64,000 bases of DNA from Heterobasidion occidentale (taxonomy: Eukaryota; Basidiomycota; Agaricomycetes; Russulales; Bondarzewiaceae): positions 38,680 to 102,679 of the forward strand of contig JBCAQO010000020.1 in assembly GCA_039111635.1 (NCBI GenBank), given 5' to 3'. The notes below the pieces were generated by a model that ran no database searches, was not told where the DNA came from, and saw nothing but the letters and a program-made list of their open reading frames with translations. Shown piece by piece: positions 58,861 through 64,000 of the stretch. The position numbers and the translations under genes are program-made. Position 1 is the stretch's first letter. Each line of letters begins with the position of its first letter.

Positions 58861-60217
58861 ACACCTTCTATCGGTACTCAACAGGTCTTTCAGCACTGTG
58901 TAGGAGCTCGGCGGTCGAAGTTTCAGACAATGAATGTACAAGAGATCTTTACTGTCGAAAATCAAGGAGATATGAGCCCACTTCGTCTACGTCCACTCAC
59001 CTGGGCGTGCTCGTACAGGAGAAGTGATCGACACAGCCTATTGAATAGGAGTCTGAAGGTGTTCGAAAACCGATGCGAAACCGATGCGATGGGTCGAAAG
59101 GGTATGGCGCCGAAGCAGCTCAAACGAACCCGGCCGTGATTATCACGTTCGACCGTGGTAAGGCGACAATTACGCTGAAAAAGGGCCAAGCGCGTAGTTA
59201 GTATCGAAAACTAAGGTCAACATCTCAGCGAAAAAGGAACTTTCAAAACACGCCTCTGAGTCAAGAAGGCTCCTTCCTATGAGTGTAATTACTCGCGCGA
59301 CCATCGACAAGGGAAGCCAAGCTTTTCAACAACACCATATGGCATCGCGTTTTGCCTGCTGTTTTGTTTATGACGTGCATGGAAAAGGCGCCCGGCTAAA
59401 AATCCAAATGCTCCTCCCATGGAGTTCGGGAATTAGTGAATTGTGTTGATCTGCATACCCCGACGGTCGATATCGACCGACTGTATGTCAAGATCCGCTG
59501 ACTCTGCAAGATGTTGCCGAGGGTGACGTGTTGTGAAGGCTCCCGTCAGAATGAGGTATGTTCTAAAACGCTTACCTGTGCTGAATCAGCCACATATTTT
59601 GCAATCGACAGCGACAATGATGAACGAGTCATTGACTCTTGAAGCATGAGGTTTGTAGCGTGAACTTCAAGACAGCTAGCAAGGCTGGTCAAGGTACTGG
59701 CACTGGTAAGTGTGCTACGTGCTGACTAATAATTTCTAACCAGCTACCGTCTTCTGACCGGCAACCCCCGGCAACCGCGTCGCCCTGGAGGTCCAGCAGG
59801 ATCCAGCGGGTTCGTGCTGGCGCAGACTTCGGTGACCCATCGAGGTGCACGCTCGCCGTATGCCCCCACGGCGACAAGTCCGAGGCCAAAATAGCTTCAC
59901 CCCAAGGGATTCAGTCAAGGGGTATGTCAAATAGAACATACTTCAGTGCTTAATCACGAGTGTTCATAGTTGTAGCTCATGACCAAATGTCGTACCCTGG
60001 TCCCTGCTGAGCCTGTTGTTTTACAAGTAAGGCAATGTTGATCCTCAGAGGCGCCGACTCCATCTCTAGGGCGCTTCGATTTGGCTATTCCAGCATCACT
60101 GATGACACAGGGAGTCGGGTTTGTCGCCCGGAGGTACAATCACCTGCATCCGATCTACATAAATCCGCTCATATCGAGATCCCAGACTCATCTCAATTCT
60201 TTATCGTCGTCGACATC
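58861..60217. other. 1.36 kb intergenic region
   Basis: No convincing frame or repeat. The end serves as promoter for hydrolase 4, with a weak ACATAAAT element near 60156. Confidence 0.55.
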
Positions 60218-61453
60218 ATGGACGCTTCACTCTTCAAGAAACATATCACTCAGCGTGGATTCACCTACAACTACTTCCGTGTTCCTGCTGAAGCAGGAAA
60301 GCCGACGCTTGTACTCCTGCATGGGTTCCCCTCGTCGTCCTGGGATTGGCATTACCAGGTGGAGTCCTTCAAACCGCGTGGTTATGGGCTCGTCGTTCCG
60401 GATATGCTTGGCTATGCGGGCACCGACAAGCCGACAGACGCGAAGTTCTACATCGGAAGTGGGCTAGCGCAAGACGTTGTCGACATCTTGGACAAGGAAG
60501 GTGTGCAGAAATCCGTCTTGATTGGGCATGACTGGTATTTGTTCCTTGCAGACTGTTCTTGTTTGCTTAAGCTTAATATACTTGTTGCACGGTATAGGGG
60601 AAGCCGCGTGGTCTCTCGTTTGGCAAACAACTACCCTGACCGATTCACGGCCATCGGCTTCCTCGCTCTCGCATACCTCCCTCCCAACCCAGTCCACGAT
60701 CCTGCGGCACAGTCAGCAAGGATCAAACAACTCGTTGGCCGCGACCTTTTCGGATACTGGGATTACCTCGCAGAAGAGGGTGCTGATAAAACAGTCGAAA
60801 GAAATGTGCATATTTCTCTCTCTTCCTTGCCGATAAGGAACGCAGCTGATGTTGAACTTCTTGTGTGACCCCCTCTCAGTTTGACTCCTTTCTCAGCCTG
60901 TTTTTCTCCGGTTCTGGAGAGATCGCACTCAAGAATCTCTGTCCGCCTGGTGCGCTGAAGGCATGGATAGAAGCTAACAATCAAGGGCCGATCGCCCCAT
61001 TCCTCACAGCAGAGGCAAGCCAATGTCATGTTCCAGTCCTCGCGTCCTTTTCAACTCATCCTTGTTCTGCAGGACAAAGAGCATTACCGCCAGACGCTCC
61101 TAGGTGGAGGACTCGCTGCCCCCGTAGCTTGGTACAAAATTCAAACAACGGCCGGAAGCATTCGTGCTGAAGATGATAAACGTATGTTTCTTGTCAATCA
61201 TCCTCAGCATACACTCGAATTTTGCTTTGTTAGTCGTTCCCAAAGAGGCTTATGATCTACATCAACCCGTCTTTTTTGGCGCCGCACTCAGGGACATTGT
61301 CTGCCTCCCGGCTTTGGGAAATGCACTGCTCAAACAATATGCGAAGGGACCCCTCACCGTAAAGGAGTTTGATGCAGGTCATTGGGTCCTTCTGTCCCTC
61401 CGAAGGAGGTCAACGAGGCATTGTTGGAGTGGATCGAAGGACTACAAATTTGA
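60218..61453 (+). CDS. Epoxide-hydrolase-type alpha/beta hydrolase 4 (C-terminal frameshift)
   Basis: The only copy on the plus strand. Exons 60218-60534, 60598-60805, 60880-61014, 61073-61181, 61234-61453 (317, 208, 135, 109, 220 nt). HGFP, PDMLGYAGTDKP, GHDWG and AGHW are present; post-nucleophile text is SRVVSRLANNYPDR. It is the most diverged member. Intron 3 is a GC-AG intron (donor GAG|GCAAGC at 61015). Exon 4 is two codons longer than in its sisters. In exon 5, one base is missing near 61397 (TCCCTCCG where TCC-CAT-CCG is expected); the repaired frame would end ALLEWIEGLQI at 61453, while the present frame runs on to 61457 with about 20 altered residues just after the catalytic His. 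The core may still fold. Confidence 0.82.
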
Positions 61454-62035
61454 ATAGACGTGTGCGTGTACGAAAGACAATGTAGCTGATGGCACTCGTC
61501 ATCGCGCCGCGATGTTGTTGAAGTCTTTCGAGCCAACATTGACGCAGAGGAAGCACCTAGAAGCTCTTTGAACAATTTTGCTGCTCGTATTCTGTGTGCA
61601 CTAATGGGGTCCCGTAATATGTGATAATCGAAAACATTTCATCGAAACTCGATTGTCCGTGCTCCTCAGATTTCTCAATGTCAAACTGACGCAGGCGGGC
61701 TGGAGCCTGTCTTCAACTAAGTATCGCGGAGCTCAAATCATGGCATTCGCCGAGCAACTCAAACTGGGACCGGAGAATCTTCGAACCAGCGCCTCCGTCC
61801 ACCCCACCCCATCCCCCATCGCCACGCGCACCTTCATGTCCATGGGTTTATTCGGGCTCCATTGGAAATCAAGCGAGGCGGTGAGAGTCCACCGACGTGA
61901 GACCACGCTGTACCATGGGAGATCCTCGAAGGTGAGTCATCCATATGATCAGCAGAGCAGACACAGACGTCCAATTTTCCTTCATTTCGTGCTCTCCTAA
62001 TACTCCTGGTAGCTCGTACCCCGTCGCTGAAAAGT
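61454..62035. other. Intergenic region
   Basis: An open stretch (61653-62000) lacks family features. Most likely the promoter region of the protease gene. Confidence 0.5.
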
Positions 62036-63736
62036 ATGGCTGGTCAGATGTCTCGCGCTGCATTCATTTTTGGCATGCTAGCTGCGGCTGTTGTGCCAGC
62101 GCATTCAGCTTCAAGCCATAAGACTTTGAAGGCGGCGTTCACATCTTCGCTGTACGTCGCGATTCGCCTTGTACAAGATGCCATACACCTTGTTCTTAAG
62201 TTGAATTCGCTCAATGCGCTTTATGTTGTAGAGTTAACTCTGAAGTGGCTTCGAGCGCAGCCGCAATCTCAAAAGTCGCTGCTAACGGTAAGCAATTCTA
62301 CGTTTTGAATCAGTCGATTCTCAATTTTCGTTAGACACGGATGCTCCGACAAATAATGCAGTGCTGAAATCTGTTGCATCCGGTATGTTCTTGGAAGTCA
62401 TCATGAATTCCGATAAATTTCATCTGCTATGTATAGTTCAAGCTGGAAACGGCCAGACATTCTCCGATGTACTCATTGACACGGGCAGTGCCATTCTTTG
62501 GCTGGGCGGAGAAACGTTATATGAACGAGGCCCCAGCACACAAACGTATGTTGTAAAACCTACATATTGTGACTTCGTTGTGCGTCTCATACATGTCGAC
62601 GGTAGGACGAATGAAACCTTTAGTATTGGATACGGTGCAGGCGGCGCATCAGGCATTGCGTACACAGATAAAGTTACCATTGGCGCTGCCGTCGCGAATT
62701 CGCAGATCATTGGCGCGGCCAATCACACAACTGGTTTCAAACTTGTCAAGCCCATCGATGGAATCCGTAAGTATCGGTGCTTTTCTTCTGTTTAGTCCGA
62801 GCAGAAATCGTCAGCTGAGAATTGTGTCCAAGTTGGCCTAGGCCCGTCAGGCTCAAACTCTGGCGAGGTGTCTGGACATGACACGACGCCCACTTTTGTA
62901 GAGAGCCTCTTGTCCGAGGGTAGCATTGACGCTGCGATGTTCGGTATTTATGTCAATGGATTGGATGCTGACAGCGGCAATCAGATCGGCCAGGGTGAGA
63001 TCACCTTTGGCGGGATTGATGACAGTCGAACTAGCGGTAAGTCACACTCCCAGTCAATGAGTAATAGTTGAATCAATTTTGCCCATAGGCGAGATGGTGT
63101 GGCTACCTCAGAACGAGCCTGTGAACTTCCATTGGGAATTCAATGTACGCTCACCCAATAACTCTCTTATTAAAAGACCGGGCTTCTGAGTAATCCCTTG
63201 TTTTGCACAGGTTTCCAGCTTCAGCTTTGGAGACATGATCTTAGTCAACGATACTGAGCCAGGGCGGACTGATACTGGTGTGCTCGAGATCGGCCTCCCT
63301 TCGTACGTTCCTCGCATCCCCAGAGGCATCTCGTAACTCACGACCGACAGTGATGCTTTCTTCTCCATCCTTCACTCTTTCCCCGCGCGGGCCTAGTCCC
63401 AAACGGAACTTTCATTGGCTACCTCACCTTCCCTTTGAATGCGTCAGCGACCTCCCTGCCTTCGATGACATTCGGCCTTGGCGATCAGACATTCGATATC
63501 ACAGCTTCACAATACCTCATCCCGACTGGATTATATGACACGTTGGGACTAGATGCCACCAAGGCCTTGTATACCTGGTAACGAGTGCAGTTTTGGCACG
63601 TTTATGTTCGGACAGAAGTGGCTAGAGAGCGTGTACACTGGCTATGATATGACTGGACATCGTAAGTTTCGTCTGCATTATGCATGGTTCGTTGGCTAAA
63701 TGTTGTTCAGGTGTCGGGTTTGCGCATCTTGCCTGA
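62036..63736 (+). pseudogene. Pepsin-like aspartic protease (family A1), frameshifted last exons
   Basis: Secreted aspartic endopeptidase type. Exons 62036-62151, 62232-62287, 62335-62382, 62437-62545, 62606-62766, 62833-63036, 63089-63144, 63211-63302, 63351-63661, 63711-63736; about 392 aa if repaired. The start at 62036 gives a signal peptide (MSRAAFIFGMLAAAVVPAHS). First active site VLIDTGSAILWLG; second RTDTGVLEIGLPSDAFF; GIDDSRTSGEMVWLPQ-type text between, and RVGFAHLA at the end. In exon 9, one C is missing in the run at 63381-63384, so the frame hits TAG instead of reading FPRAGLVPNGTFIGY, and a compensating shift occurs near 63570 before GNECSFGTF. As sequenced, about 110 C-terminal residues are lost. 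Decay or homopolymer error. Confidence 0.75.
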
Positions 63737-64000
63737 TCAATAGATTTGATCATGATTTGGACTAGTTTAACAAGTTCTGGGAGTTTCGGTAGCATCTCCA
63801 CACATCTCCATACCTCGCATTCTGACTCTTGCACCTATGGACGTCCGCGTGACTGAGTATTTATCATACCTTGACACTGTTTTTCTTCCCTTTGCACCTA
63901 GCCACCTCGGGACGTCACTTCAGTACAATACGGACTCTGATCATCGTGCATTTCTTTACTTGCCACGCTCACTGAATCTGGATTATTCAGTGAAAACCAG
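63737..64000. other. Right edge, no gene seen
   Basis: Downstream of the protease stop codon. Nothing coding can be supported before the window ends. Confidence 0.5.

Overview
This is a fungal nuclear genome window, almost certainly from a filamentous basidiomycete (Agaricomycetes; a polypore-like wood decayer is a reasonable guess, the order is not provable from here). The evidence is dense genes cut by many 50-75 bp GT-AG introns, very short exons (14-25 nt), a Tf1/chromovirus-type LTR retrotransposon, remnants of a KDZ-transposon gene with CxC5/CxC6 cysteine clusters, and single-copy basidiomycete-style genes (AzgA purine permease, O-acetylhomoserine sulfhydrylase, C-4 methylsterol oxidase). 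Gene models below were built by hand: every intron was placed so that splice sites, reading phase and family alignment agree.

Layout. 1-2.2 kb: nothing supportable. 2.2-16.0 kb: a nest of mobile elements. A minus-strand KDZ-associated gene (15,983 to 2,209) is split by a 10.8 kb Ty3/gypsy chromovirus (2,837-13,635, 602-bp LTRs, CTTCC target duplication) and by a 736-bp TA-flanked MITE (14,556-15,291). The gypsy element has gag, pol with chromodomain, an extra ORF and a long non-coding 3' region carrying about 17 copies of an unusual short motif. 16.2-20.1 kb: a 1.35 kb unit in three tandem copies, each carrying a two-exon gene of unknown function (two intact, one frameshifted). 20.7-22.4 kb: an unknown protein with a PD-(D/E)XK-like motif. 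23.3-26.1 kb: 13-exon azgA purine permease. 26.1-30.7 kb: GC-rich stretch without a convincing gene. 30.7-34.3 kb: a large protein with several dsRBD-like repeats. 35.1-36.7 kb: F-box-like protein. 37.0-39.2 kb: monocarboxylate-type MFS transporter with a one-base frameshift. 40.1 kb: two perfect palindromes. 41.9-43.9 kb: MET17. 44.4-49.7 kb: tandem pair of secreted GH43-like proteins (first copy frameshifted). 50.1-51.4 kb: ERG25. 51.8-61.5 kb: family of four epoxide-hydrolase-type alpha/beta hydrolases plus a decayed fifth copy, with two MITEs inserted end to end. 62.0-63.7 kb: frameshifted pepsin-like aspartic protease.

How parts work together. The window is a mosaic, not an operon-like pathway. 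Metabolic genes cover purine uptake, sulfur assimilation (MET17) and ergosterol synthesis (ERG25). Secreted hydrolases and the hydrolase cluster fit a lignocellulose or extractive-degrading lifestyle. Expansion by local duplication followed by frameshift decay is the recurring theme: the 1.35 kb triplication, the GH43 pair and the epoxide hydrolases each have at least one broken copy. Several of the breaks are single-base indels in short homopolymers, so assembly error must be excluded before biological decay is claimed.
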